From positions 496,001 to 560,000 of the forward strand of contig BQMF02000209.1 in NCBI GenBank assembly GCA_027922465.2: a stretch of DNA of 64,000 nt. The letters are read 5' to 3'. The DNA is from Turritopsis dohrnii (Eukaryota > Cnidaria > Hydrozoa > Anthoathecata > Oceaniidae). Below the pieces are notes generated by a model. It did no database searches. It had not been told where the DNA came from and saw nothing but the letters and a program-made list of their open reading frames with translations. Positions 44,270-55,697 of this stretch are shown here, piece after piece. How positions within the stretch are numbered: the first letter of the stretch is position 1; each line of letters begins with the position of its first letter. Both the position numbers and the translations under genes were made by a program.

Positions 44270-44299
<30 letters not shown>
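44270..44299 (+). repeat. Poly(A) tail, 30 A
   Basis: Uninterrupted A run ending the retroelement copy. Confidence 0.9.
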
Positions 44300-44301
<2 letters not shown>

Positions 44302-45060
44302 TAAATATGTTTTCTGTATCGAAATCCTATAAAATATTATAATCAGACTATGATTTAGTCTCTATTAATTAGGATGCTGCTTTATAATATACTTATATCT
44401 CTATATCCTATGTTTAAGGTTGCATTGTTTACCTTGTTAGTCATTAACCAGAAAAGTCAGTCAGATTGCAGTTGACATTATCATGGCATTTGCTACAGAA
44501 AATTCACAGATGTGTCTAAGATGGAAAGAGCAAGGAAGGTTGCATAAGAAGTTATCAATTACAGTAGTCAAACCTTGCTGTTCTAAGCAAAAGCTTTACC
44601 CAAATTTCCTGGTAGACTGAGACGGTCATCAGTGATCACAAAGAATAAAACTTCATCTGGCATTTTGGAAGGTTTGCATCATTTGCGAAAAGGGAAGTCC
44701 TATGTTAAGTCAGATTGCTTTCAATTTATTAGATGTCAGTTATTATAAAATTTTCTCCAAAGGTTTTAAAGAATGTATTTTCTCATAAATTGAGTTTTCA
44801 TGTGTGTACAATTGAAATGGGTATACATCTTTGGGATCGAAGGAAAGGAAAACATAACACTTAGTAAAAGGCTATGACATCAGATGCTGGGAAGCTAAGA
44901 GATGTGGCAAGACTTAAACAAGACCATGATGTTTAATTATATAAGGGAAGTTCATCATGGAAGTGTATTCAGTATTCAGTTCACAAAAGCAAAAACAATA
45001 CATTGTACCACTAGTCATTGGAGTTATTATTCAATTACATTGATAGAGTAATCAAACTGA
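44300..45060. other. No gene recognised
   Basis: AT-rich flank with no coding or repeat signal identified. Confidence 0.4.
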
Positions 45061-45470
45061 CTGAGACTGTCGTGCTGAAAGAACTGTATGATGAGTTTGT
45101 CAGAATAGTTACAGAGAATAACGGTTTAAATGCCTGGACTTATAGTAGATGGAGAGTCAAGCCAAGATAAAGTCAAAGTTTAAAGAGAAACTATGTTTTC
45201 ATGGTCCACCAGAAAAAAAGTCATTTGGTGTTCAGAAATGCTAGATTGAAATTTCAACAAGAAGAATATTTCAACAAGCATATATGTCAACCAGCCTCAA
45301 ATTCATGCAGTGCAGCTTTAAAAATCAAAAATGTAAAAGAAATTCCAGTTGAGTTGTTTCTGGCAACCCAAATCATCATAGCTGACATTAAAGGATTGTT
45401 TGAATCCTCCTTAACTTTTAAACCTTTTTGTCTTGATGTTTTGGTCTTTCTGATGACCCCACATTAGATA
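45061..45470 (+). pseudogene. Degenerate coding-like region, unrecognised transposon protein?
   Basis: Joined across one or two lesions the + strand reads ELYDEFVRIVTENNGLNAWT, YSRWRVK, then SKFKEKLCFHGPPEKK and a 70-codon frame (KHICQPASNSCSAALKIKN). It resembles the style of hypothetical transposon proteins in invertebrates, but I cannot name a family. May be chance. Confidence 0.25.
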
Positions 45471-47223
45471 ATAATGTGGACATTAAGGAGGAGTTTACAC
45501 CAAAAGTTTTGATTGCCACCCAAGATATGATATTTTCATAATGAAAGGGCAAAAAAGCACTATCTTTAAGCATAGGAACAAGGTACATAGTAGGCTCTAA
45601 AAAGTTAATTCAATTGTTGAGTGGTTTCCTATTCTGTTGTTAGATCTCATGAAACAGCACTTGCTTAAATGAATATGATCTTTGAAATAGCTCCACCATC
45701 AGCATTTCACAGTAGTGTTCACAACTTTTGTTTGGGGGAACATTGACTTCTGAGAAAAAACAAGATTAGGCAAAGGTTCAACACATATGGCCAATGGTAT
45801 AATAATTCAAGGAAGTAGTGAAGAATCTGCATCAAATGAAGGATTTCAACCAGTAAAGAAAAGTGAGCGATCTTTGAAAGAACCATTAATAACATTTCAC
45901 ACTTTGTATCAGGGGAAAAGGAATCTGTGTAACTTTGAACAGTACAGATTAAGATTGTTTGTCTGAATGAACAGGAATTTCTCCTGGAACAACTTACTCT
46001 AAGATCGACAGATTTCATAAAATACATCTTACATCTTACCTAGTTGGGTAGGATTTAATACCTTACATTAACGCCTGCGATTAATGTTCCTGCCACAGGC
46101 GTCTCTACATTTTACAAAATACGCATGTTACGGATGAAGAAATAGGCGTTGATGATTAGGATGATGATTATGATGAAGACGATTTGATACGTGCTTATTC
46201 GTCGACTATTAATCTTCTACTTGCTGCATTTCACTTAGTAGTTTACAGTGATTGAAAAGAATTTGTCTTAAACGTTTCCTTTCGTGTGTTTGCAAATACC
46301 CACGTACGAATTGCCATGAAAATTAGGCAACCTACATCAGAAATGGCCTAAATACTTGAATTAAGTGGATTTATATTTATTGCCCTCTCCTGTTCACTTT
46401 TGATTTTCATAGTTTCTGGTTCATACGAAAGCAAAAATTAGGTGATCTACAAAGAACCACACACCTCCTCCTGAAAGGGTGGGTAAAATCCGATAGTCGT
46501 CTTTGTTCCATAAATAGTCTACAATACATTTTCAGATATATGTTTGGTAGGAAACTTTATTCTGCATTAAATTTCCTACACAACAGTCTATATCTGGAAT
46601 AGAATAGTGCACGAGTGTTGAATCGCTCGTGCAAAATAGTTCACGTGAGCTATTCAATTACAAAAACTCATTTTGCGCGTGCGATATCTGTCTTGTGTCA
46701 AATCACACAAATTCTATTAATTTTCTTTATAAACAACTTAATAACATCTTTGTTCTTTTTATCTTTCTGAAGCACCTGCATTTTAGTGATGCGTTTTGTT
46801 TAAAAGCATTTGCAGGGTTTGAATTAACGACTCGTGATTCATGATTCACAAGTCAAATTCAATGTTTCACGAACGAGTAATTTTCTAAGAACTAAAAAAT
46901 CACGAATCGTTATTTTCTAGCGAGCTAAATATATTACGAAAGTTTCTAAAGTTTTTTTGTTATTAAACTCGCTGATTTATAAACATACACACGTTAGGCA
47001 TTCAAAATTGCCAAGATTATAATCCGTGTCTGCATGCATGACACCATGGTGCTAAATTGACAACAAATTACTTAGGAATATTTAGTGATTATAAGCTGTT
47101 GCTAGGGAGCACGACCACCGTTGCTAAGGTAATTTCGAAATTTACTTCGTCATATGAATTCATTTGTTCACCTAACAAAAGAATATGAAAACGGAAGTGG
47201 TACCAGTAGGACTGGTTTTCGTG
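45471..47223. other. No gene recognised
   Basis: No domain, RNA gene or mobile-element end was found before the TTA duplication at 47,224. Confidence 0.4.
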
Positions 47224-47226
47224 TTA

Positions 47227-47968
47227 AGGCGGGTTTCCACTTAAGCGAAATCGGTCGCGCGGGCAGCGCTGCCCGCGCCACCGCTTTCGCTTAAGTGGAA
47301 ATTGATAGAAGTTTAAGAAGTGGCGCACTTTTTCACAACTGCTAATTATAAATATGAATATGTCGAGAAGGAATTTGCTGATTGCTTTGCTGTTAATTAG
47401 ACGATCAAAGAAAAACGAAAAAAAGAAGAAAGCTAGAAGATTTTGGGTGAGGCAGCTATACCAAGAGCGTCACAAAAAAGGAGAGTACCATTTACTCATA
47501 AAAGAGATGAAAATATTCGATAAAGAGTATTTTTTCCAACATTTTCGGATGACTCCAGCTAAATTTAAACATGTTTTCATGTTTAGAGTTAAACATGTTT
47601 TCAGTCGACATAGTGGTAACAAAAATTAAAAAATTAAAACTATATTAAGAACTTTTCTTTAATTTTTTTAATTCTTTACTGACGTTTTTCTAGTTTAAAA
47701 AGACATAATAAAATATAAAAAAGATATAATTAGGCCAGGTGTATGTTATATTTCCACGTGTGCATAGTTCATTCTGATTGGTTAAAAATGTAGATTTTCT
47801 TGAGCGAGCGATTTCGCACGCTCTAGAAGTTGAGTTGGCTTCAACTACAGAAAGCGACCGCGCGACCAAATGTATTGCATAATAATGCTCAAGTTTTTTA
47901 AAGTGAGCATGCGCAAAGTCGTGCGAATTCGCCCGCGCGGCCAAGTTCGCTTAAGTGGAAACCCGCCT
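47227..47968 (+). mobile_element. 742-bp PIF/Harbinger element with 3-bp TTA duplication
   Basis: Ends AGGCGGGTTTCCACTTAAGC...GCTTAAGTGGAAACCCGCCT are perfect inverted repeats of at least 22 bp, flanked by TTA (47,224-47,226 and 47,969-47,971). The left end is itself a long hairpin centred on a 22-bp GC palindrome (47,257-47,278), with the TTTCGCTTAAGTGGAAA arm repeated at 47,284-47,301. The element carries only a transposase N-terminal fragment, so it is an internal-deletion derivative. Confidence 0.9.
47354..47629 (+). pseudogene. Harbinger transposase, N-terminal fragment
   Basis: 91 codons with a basic N-terminus, then ARRFWVRQLYQERHKKGEYH, LLIKEMKIFDKEYFFQHFRM and TPAKFKHVF. The RRFWVRP...ERxxxGEFHxLVxDM...FFxYFRM pattern is the start of PIF/Harbinger (HARBI1-like) transposases. 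It then breaks into a repeated KHVFMFRVKHVFSRH. The DDE catalytic core is missing. Confidence 0.85.
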
Positions 47969-48171
47969 TTATTCAATAAAATTAAAAAGCATCTTGGTTT
48001 CCAGCTCCCTTGAAAATAAGATTTATCTTATATTACGCCGGTGTATACTCAACTGCAGACACAACGTTCCCCAGTGAAAGTGTTTCTGATTGGTCAATAT
48101 TTCTGTACTCGTCAGTGAATTTCGCCGGAGTAGAAATCACACGCCCAAATTTAATTTTAATTTCAAATTTA

Positions 48172-48565
48172 GGGGCTGTTCATATGGAGGTGAGCTGGCC
48201 CGGTTAGCCGGGCTAGCTCACTTAGCAGAGATCTCACTGTCATTAAGAAATCTTTATAAAAATAAATTGTGTTCATATGAAAAGCGGGCTGGCTCACTTA
48301 AGTGAGATCTCATTTCATTTGACCGGGATCTCACCTAGGTGAGATGAAATTTGTTCATATGAACAGACCAGCCCGGCTTAGTGGGATAGATTTTAGACAA
48401 GTGCGCACGCGTCGAAATTCGAATTATTGTTTACGTGATGTAAACAACATTCTCCAGCCCGGTTAAGTGGGATGAGAAAAGCCATATGAACGCTGGGTGA
48501 ATTTCATCTCATTCAAGTGAGCCAGCCGGTTAACCGGGCCAGCTCACCTCCATATGAACAGCCCC
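48172..48565. mobile_element. 394-bp PIF/Harbinger-like MITE
   Basis: GGGGCTGTTCATATGGAGGT...ACCTCCATATGAACAGCCCC with TTA on both sides (48,169-48,171 and 48,566-48,568). The inverted repeats extend about 50 bp through a GGCCCGGTTA/CCGGGC palindromic patch, and similar GTGAGCTxGCCCG blocks recur inside. Non-coding. Confidence 0.87.
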
Positions 48566-48568
48566 TTA

Positions 48569-50085
48569 ATTCAAACCCGATTTGAAAGAAATAAACAATA
48601 CACAAGAATTTAATTTTGGCAGAAGGTGATGTCAATTTAATCACGCAGAATATGGAATAACAAAAAAAAGAGAAAAGGCGAGAAACAAAGAATGAATTAA
48701 CCCCTTTGCAGGATGTTTTACATCATCAAATGATCATTTGATCGTTTTGTATGGTCAAATGATTTACAAATGATTTTATTTAACAAAGGAGCCAGGTGTT
48801 GTAAAAATGAATTAAAAGAACTCTTTTTTATGCTGAACAATAATACTTTGCACGTGCGATGTGTGTTTGATTAAAACATTTTGCACGAGCTTTATTTTGC
48901 TCCTGCAAAATGTTTTGCGCGTGTGCCTGCACGTGCACGTGCGATCGCACGCGTCTCCGGGTACAGACTGACACAATGATATATAAAAAAAAATTTTTCC
49001 GCCATTTTGAATTTTTTCTTCTTCTTATGACGTCACAAAATGCTTTTTTACGTCATAACAGCCCAGCGAATTTGTGGGAACTTTTTTGTTTCAGAACCAC
49101 TATACACCCCTTAACATTATTCCAGCATAAAAGTGTGGTCTGCAAGTTGTACAGCGGAATATTTTTTCTGAGCATCTTTTTGTTACACAGACGCCGGCCT
49201 AATACTAACATTCCTCGCGAAGCAAACTATTAAAATATAGTTGTACAAGATAAAATATACTTCAACTATATTTTATCACTCGCGAAAGATATTTCTCCAG
49301 CAAAAAGGTTTGCACATGAGTACTAATAAACAATGACGTAGTTCGAGCAATATTTTGTAAAGCAGAATGTGGAAAGCATTAAAATGCCGAACAAATCTTG
49401 ATAACTTAAGTTCAATTTGAAAGGCCTGTGTGAATTCCATGGATCTATTGTTAAAATAGTGCCTTAAATCGCATACGTAATCACATTGCGAAATTCAGAG
49501 ATTATCTCCGAATCTCTCAAGGGTACAGTATTCAAAAGTTTGCATTTGTTCAAGTTTAGTTATGATAAGTTTTGACTTTAGTGTAATTGACAGTGCAGTA
49601 TGGATTATTATTGATGTGGTTTGTATTTTGCAGATATATTTTTTTATGTCCGAAGTTTGGAAGGATGTCTGAAGTTAGGACCATTGACGGTCAGTCTTTA
49701 ATCTTAGCGGTGACCCGACCGTTCTGAGACAGTCATGAATTGGTTTGGGCCACCAAAATGTTTGAAAACCAGTATCGTGGTGGCCCGACTAGACAGGTGA
49801 AAAAAGTATGTATATAAATTGTAAATATGATTTAAGAATTTCCATTAGAGATTTGAGTTTCATAATGTTTGTCTTTGCAATTTCAGTTCTTTTTTTCTAT
49901 TTTGTAAGCATTTCTAAGCATGTCCAAATGAAATTGTAGAGTGTTATTGGGTGAATATTGGGGCACTAAAATTTCCTTCGGGTCGCCAAAATTCTTAAAC
50001 CAATGATGTCAATGGCTTGACATGACACCCAGATTAAATTTTAAGATTAGACACTGACGGTATGACATTGATTTTTGAAGCATTT
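48569..50085. other. No gene; includes a dispersed-repeat copy
   Basis: 49,430-49,690 is the second copy of the repeat at 41,298-41,600. A CACGTG-rich palindromic patch lies at about 48,845-48,955. Nothing coding recognised. Confidence 0.45.
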
Positions 50086-50402
50086 GTGAAGTTCCAGGGG
50101 ATTTTGATAACAAACGATATTAACGTTAATATCGTTATTTACGTTACTATCGTTAATGGAATTATAGATTAAACGTTATTATTGTTAATTCTTACCGTTA
50201 ATATGGTAAATAATGGTAGAGCATAGATTACCGTTATTATAGTTAAAAAGATTTGTTCAAGGCGTTTGTTTATGAATTTCACGTAAGTGTGTCATTTTAT
50301 GAAGTTTTAAAATAATCGTGATTTAATTATTATTTTGCCAAATAGCAATAAATTCAAAACAAACTCGCTTGTTCATGACATGATAAACTCTGATTCATTC
50401 AT

Positions 50403-50690
50403 TTATGACTGAACAGTGTTGGTGCAGTGAAGAATTTCACTGTTCAATTGTTTGGCATGATGCGTCAGGTCGTGAAAAATTTTGAGTTTTGCAATTTCTC
50501 GCCTTTGCTCTAGTCTTTTAAATTTAGCTGTCTTTCTTAATGTTGTTGGACTAATGTCTCTTTTTGAGGAGTTGAATATCCACCTTAGGAATTTTCTTTG
50601 CACCATCTCGATTTTGTTGATCAGTGGGTTGTTGTCAACTGGATCCCAGAGCCCTGTGTAAACACAACTTTCAGACAACATTTCACAAAA
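50403..50690 (-). pseudogene. LINE reverse-transcriptase C-terminal fragment
   Basis: The - strand reads WDPVDNNPLINKIEMVQRKF, LRWIFN, then FKRLEQRREIAKLKIFHDL. This is the conserved 'WDP....D...IE.VQRR..R.......L.WxxLxxRRxxxRL.xFY' region after the thumb of many LINE reverse transcriptases. It differs from the three CR1-like copies above, so it is another LINE lineage. The start and end of the element are missing. Confidence 0.75.
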
Positions 50691-50852
50691 ACTTCATAAC
50701 AAACTGAAGGAAACAGGTATTATTTTATTTATTTCACATGAATCGTTTTTCCGATTCTAATGAATCGCTTTTTTGATTCTATACCACTCACTCAAGTGTT
50801 GATTAAAATTCTGATAAACATTCTCCCCAAGGAATATAACAAAATAACGATC

Positions 50853-51487
50853 GGGTCATTCCATGTGAAATCAACCACAAAAAATAGAAAATGTCACCCA
50901 CCCCTTCAGAATTTGCTCATTTTTGGTATGTGAGCTTGTATCAATGAGAGAAACTCCTGTACCAAATTTCAGCTCAATACCTCCAGCGGTTCCAGAGATA
51001 TAGACACTTGGTCCCAGGCCCTTTTTCAGCTTATTTTCTCAGCGCCGCATAATTTTCTGGTTACTGGACGTCAGTCTTTTAGCAATTAAATTTGTTCTAC
51101 TGGAGGTATTGACCTGAAAATTGGTACCTGACCATTTTTGAAGGTGAGGAATCCAAAAATCATAGTAAGAAAAGTCAATTTCAAGTGCATCATACTCTAA
51201 TTCCAGATTTAAAATTGAGATCAGAAAATTTCTATGAAAATCAATGGTCCCGGAGATAAATGCAATAAAAAATTCTGCCAAACATATAGGAAAAAAAATT
51301 TTTTGCCAAAGTTATCTACATATATGTAGCTACAAATATATTGAAAATTGCTTTGGTTATATTTTCCTAACTCAAATAAATGTCTTTCCAATTTTCCTAA
51401 TTTTTGATAAAAAATGTTGAAAAAACATACTTTTTTGAATTGAAATTACTAATCAACACCTTATAGTAACTCAATTTTATTATTAAG
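50853..51487. repeat. Left long terminal inverted repeat
   Basis: Pairs with 52,822-53,438. Apart from a few differences (for example an 'ACAAAAAATAGAAAATG' stretch changed on the right, and the inner ~70 bp) the arms are the same. Confidence 0.9.
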
Positions 51488-51769
51488 ACAAGTCAGATCA
51501 AGGGCACATGAAATGTTAAAAGGTAATGTTAAGAATTTTAAAGACAATATTTCACTTCCTTATAAAGAATAATGGGAAAAAAGCTCATTTGCTGTACTAC
51601 CAAATTTTATTGAGAATTATAAATTTCAAAACCATTCTCAAAATGGGTGCATAATTCCAAAGCAGATCAAATTCTAGGAGCAAGATAAACTAATAACCTA
51701 ATGGAGAATGATAGAACATAAAGTTTTCCCATAAATTCAAGATATTGTCCCGACCTTTTGGGTGAATGT

Positions 51770-52640
51770 TATTATTGCCTGCCTGTAGCTGTAGATGGAG
51801 CTGCTATCCAGATAGGAGATGGACATTTGCCACCCAGCATTACCATGTATTACAGGCCAATGAAAAGATGGGGATGGAAAGTGAGGATGAAGAAACTTGC
51901 AAGAAGGTCTTTGTTCTCCAGGTCAATCTCTGTTACAACACCAATCCATCCCAAATGATCATACACACCTACAATGTATTGCAAGACCTTGACTTCTGCA
52001 ACAGTTACTTGAACTATGTTGTTGAACTCGTACTTTAGGTCGTATTTTTCTTCTTCTGATAACTTCTTGGTGATGACTTTGAAGTTGGACAAAGGTACAA
52101 AGTGGTGAAAACGTCTAGTGCTAGGAACCGTTTTGGCCATCTGGTAGCGCTCTTTCATAAGGGAGCGTGATGTGTCAATATCGTTGCGTGAAATGAAAAT
52201 AGATGTCATAGAAGTAATCTCCTTAGTAATCTCCTTAGTAATCTCCATAGAAGTAGTCACAAAAGTTAACAAAATCCACGCCGGTAAGTATTTGTTTGGA
52301 AGTAGGTCTATAGACTAGCTCTAGCTGTAAGCCTTTTAAGAGTTCCACCAATTCCATTGCAAGGCGAGTTCATGACGAGGTGCAAAGAACGACCATGTTC
52401 CATCTTCATCCTTATGGTTGCAAAGATTTAAAACGTTTCTACAGTTTTTGTATTGTGCAGCACAACCATCAGAAAAATAGTGAACTGACACAAATCCTTA
52501 ACCAAAAAGCTTTTGACAAAACGGACTGTCTCACCAACTACGACATGTACAAAATCAACATCAGCCATGATCGGAGATGAAACAAATCGAATGAGATTTT
52601 AGCTGTTCACCATCTGTATAGTAAATAGCAATTGGATGCA
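51770..52640 (-). pseudogene. Decayed 'SDG..QYKN' protein, possible transposase of the long-TIR element
   Basis: On the - strand across several frameshifts: VRFVKSFLVKDL, then FSDGCAAQYKNCRNVLNLCN (about 52,425-52,490), SFFAPRHE, CNGIGGTLKRLTARASL (about 52,310-52,360), SKQILTGVDFVNF, a duplicated TKEI segment, KTVPSTRRFHHFVPLS, QYIVGVYDHLGWIGVV (about 51,945-51,995) and, in another frame, HPHFPSPSFHWP and STATGRQ. This order matches an uncharacterised family of long invertebrate proteins known to me only as 'hypothetical'. SDG may hold a catalytic Asp of an RNase H-like fold (inference). At least three frame breaks make it a pseudogene. Confidence 0.65.
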
Positions 52641-52821
52641 AGGAACTTTGTGAAAAAAGAATAATTTTCGGCGAAGTCACCTATAACAATGGCTTCGTCT
52701 GGTTTTAAGTTTATTCTTACTTTTTCTTTCTTTATTGTATTGTATCAATCATTTTCAATCAGATGAAGTAAAATTTCAGATAGGGTTATCCAGATTTTAC
52801 CAATTTTATCTCAGAGTAATT

Positions 52822-53438
52822 ATCTTGATCATAAAGTTGAGTTACTATAAGGCATTGGTTAGTAACTTCAATTCAAAAAAGTATTTTATTTATCAAAAAT
52901 AAGGAAAATTTGAAAGTCATTTATTTGAGTTAGGAAAATATAACCAAAGCAATTTTCAATATATTAGTAGCTATATATATGTAGATAACTTTGGCAAAAA
53001 AATTTTTTTCCTATATGTTTGGCAGAATTTTTTATTGCATTTATCTCCGGGACCATTGATTTTCATAGAAATTTTCTGATCTCAATTTTAAATCTGGAAT
53101 TAGAGTATGATGCACTTGAAATTGACTTTTCTTACTATGATTTTTGGATTCCTCACCTTCAAAAATGGTCAGGTACCAATTTTCAGGTCAATACCTCCAG
53201 TAGAACAAATTTAATTGCTAAAAGACTGACGTCCAGTAACCAGGAAATTATGCGGCGCTGAGAAAATAAGCTGAAAAAGGGCCTGGGACCAAGTGTCTAT
53301 ATCTGTGGAACCGCTGGAGGTATTGAGCTGAAATTTGGTACAGGCGTTTCTCTCATTGATACAAGCTCACATACCAAAAATGAGCAAATTCTGAAGGGGT
53401 GGGTGACATGGCCTTTCTCATTTGACATGGAATGACCC
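52822..53438. repeat. Right long terminal inverted repeat
   Basis: Inverted copy of 50,853-51,487, slightly shorter through small deletions. Confidence 0.9.
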
Positions 53439-53442
53439 GATC

Positions 53443-54162
53443 GAACAACTCAAAAAAGAATTATAAGGGACGGTTCCTATTGGCAATAGCTTTAAAACAA
53501 ACTTTTTCTGTCTTTTTTCTTAAGCTGAACGTGAACCACGTTCATTTCACATAACAGCTGTAGAACAACTTAAACACAAAAGAATTATAGCAGACGGTTT
53601 CTATTTGTAGCAACTTGAGAACAAACTGTTGTTTCCTTAATCTCTAACTGAATAAGGACCAGGTAATCAGTCCAGTATTAAACACTAACGGGTGCTACCT
53701 GTAATTATACATCCCGCACGTTGAGTTTTCAAAATAATGCTGAAGTCGCGATAACAACAACATCTTTTGAGAGTGTAGACATCTTTATCAATAAAAAAAA
53801 TGTTTTTCATGAACTTTTTATTTTTATTTGGCATAGTAGCAATTAGATATAATACTCCCGGTTATCTTTCAACTTCGAAAACTGGCGCATGGGAATATGA
53901 AAAATATAAACATACACAGACGTTGAATGAAAGAAACATAGTGAGTAGGTGAATCCTACTTTTCATATTCTAAGAAAATACCATTACTTTATTTTATTTA
54001 TATCGTTTGGCATCAAAATCCCTTGGATGGTCACATACATGAAACATGGAATCTACGATGTAAACAATCTTATTATGGCGATAGCAACGATTTTAAGTTT
54101 TTGTTTACATTAATTTTCTTTTCAAAAAATATTTTTTTTCTCTCTTGGCGCACTGTCTTTAA
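53443..54162. other. Outer-element sequence, no gene recognised
   Basis: Lies between the two nested transposons. No coding signal. Confidence 0.4.
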
Positions 54163-54619
54163 AGGGATCCCAAGGTCTAATAGATTATTCAAATAATACT
54201 GTTTATCTTAAAAAATGAAGTAGTAACTCTTGTTTCAGTTTTTTCAAACGTTTTTTAGATCGTGAGATAATCACGTTATAAATATTTTTTCTGCATGCTT
54301 TAAAACTTTTTAAAAACCTTCTTCTTCGTAGTATTTTTAATCTCTAGCGCCCAGACTGTTTCCATTGTTTAAAATTTTGTGACGTATGATATGAGTAGCA
54401 TTGAAATATGTCTTTTATCAATGTAAATACAACACTTGCTTTCACTAAGAAATTTTCACAATAAAAGTGAGCGATTTATAACTCGGTTTTTATACGTAAA
54501 ATTCCAGAGTTTCACAATGTATAAAAAGTGAAAGATAATAAAAAAAGGTGACGCAACCTGTTATTAAAAAAGTAAATAAATATTCCATGTAATAGATTGA
54601 ATATTAGTCGTGAAGAAAT

Positions 54620-54942
54620 CATAGCCGGAAATGCGCCTCACTGTGTTGCTCATAACTGTAATAATCAATCGAGTAATAATAGTAAAATATCTTTTCATGC
54701 TTTTCTTTGGCTTCAAAATACGTCGTAGCCTGCCGAACGAAATAAATATATTCCTTTCAAACCATTTCGAAGAAATTTGTTTCGATAAAAGTCATGACAT
54801 GCGGTTGAAATATTCTCCGTCAACAAAGCAACAAATAAATAAGTTAATCAATAACTTAATTAACATGTTAATATTTACATGTCAGAACATGGTGAATCCA
54901 AGAACGTCAGTAGATCGATCGTATAAAGCAGAACAATCCGAA
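54620..54942 (+). pseudogene. THAP zinc-finger exon, frameshifted
   Basis: In one frame: APHCVAHNCNNQSSN..KISFHAF, the start of a THAP domain (C-x4-C and the ISFHxFP block). After a frame break: SNHFEEICFDKSHDMRLKYS, the CSxHFxxxCF block with the third Cys lost (FLSNHFEE). The exon ends at a canonical donor CCGAA|GTAAGT. THAP domains bind the transposon ends in P- and Kolobok-type transposases. Confidence 0.75.
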
Positions 54943-55194
54943 GTAAGTGTTTATACCCACTGTGTGGTAATCTCCCTCCTCCATGTTTAAATCTTCATTT
55001 TGTAATTTCACTATTTTTACTCTATCTTTCTTTCTATTAGGTTTTGAAACATTGATGTGGACTAAACGAAACAAGTGTTGTTGAAGCAGAGAACTGCACC
55101 GTAGAAACGATAACGGAATATCATCCATGATACAGTACAAAACATCCTTGTTCAAGCATGTTCAGTTATAAACGTTATAAACTTTTAAGTCTAA

Positions 55195-55697
55195 AGCTGG
55201 ATCTCGACTACTTTAAGAGCAGAGATATTCGGGTTTTTCGCATTTTTGGCTCTCTTTGTGAAAGTTTATGCGTTTGGAAATTTCAAAACAGCAAAACACG
55301 AAAGTTTTTTCGTGGAGATGGAGAAACCGACGACGAAACAGATTTTGAGTGGGAAGTTGAGGAAATTTAGCTATAGTTTATTATTTTTAGAAAAGAAAAA
55401 TTATAAAAATTTGGTTTCTTTTTTGCTCATTCGCGAAAGTTTTTTCACGCGAAAATAAACTTTACCTTCGATTCGGGAAAGTGTTTTCCGCGAAATTTGT
55501 TCCCAAATCTGCGAAAAGCGAAAGTTTATTCCATAAATATCGCGGAATACACGTGAAAGTTTCTGCCCGTGAAAGTAGCCGGAAAATGCTGCAGCGGGTG
55601 GTTATTTCCGCCCCTTCGAATGATGTCGCGGGGGGAGATTGAACGAAAAGTACAAACCATGTCTACAAAGACATTTTTGTCTAGTGGAGATTCGCCT
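55195..55697. mobile_element. 503-bp PIF/Harbinger-like MITE nested in the Kolobok-like element
   Basis: AGCTGGATCTCGACTA and TAGTGGAGATTCGCCT are inverted (12 of 16), flanked by TAA (55,192-55,194 and 55,698-55,700). The interior is rich in CGCGAAAGTTT-type repeats (55,420-55,580). Non-coding. Confidence 0.6.

Larger units (their letters stand above)
42990..44299 (+). mobile_element. 5'-truncated retroelement copy with poly(A) tail
   Basis: The element starts at about the ATG of the 374-codon ORF and ends in 30 consecutive A. A 3' poly(A) with 5' truncation is the hallmark of target-primed (LINE-type) insertion. No target duplication was found beside the tail (TGTAAATATG follows). Confidence 0.7.
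50853..53438 (-). mobile_element. 2.59-kb DNA transposon with ~620-bp terminal inverted repeats
   Basis: Ends GGGTCATTCCATGTGAAATC and their complement, flanked by GATC on both sides (50,849-50,852 and 53,439-53,442). The terminal inverted repeats (50,853-51,487 and 52,822-53,438) are nearly identical; the same 80-residue open frame appears mirrored in both, reflecting DNA identity rather than a protein. The unique core (51,490-52,820) encodes a decayed - strand protein. I cannot assign the element to a named superfamily. Confidence 0.85.

Noticed and set aside
51039..53261. Two identical 80-residue open frames, on opposite strands (51,039-51,281 and 53,019-53,261)
   Set aside because: They are mirror copies in the terminal inverted repeats; identity reflects the DNA repeat, not a protein under selection.
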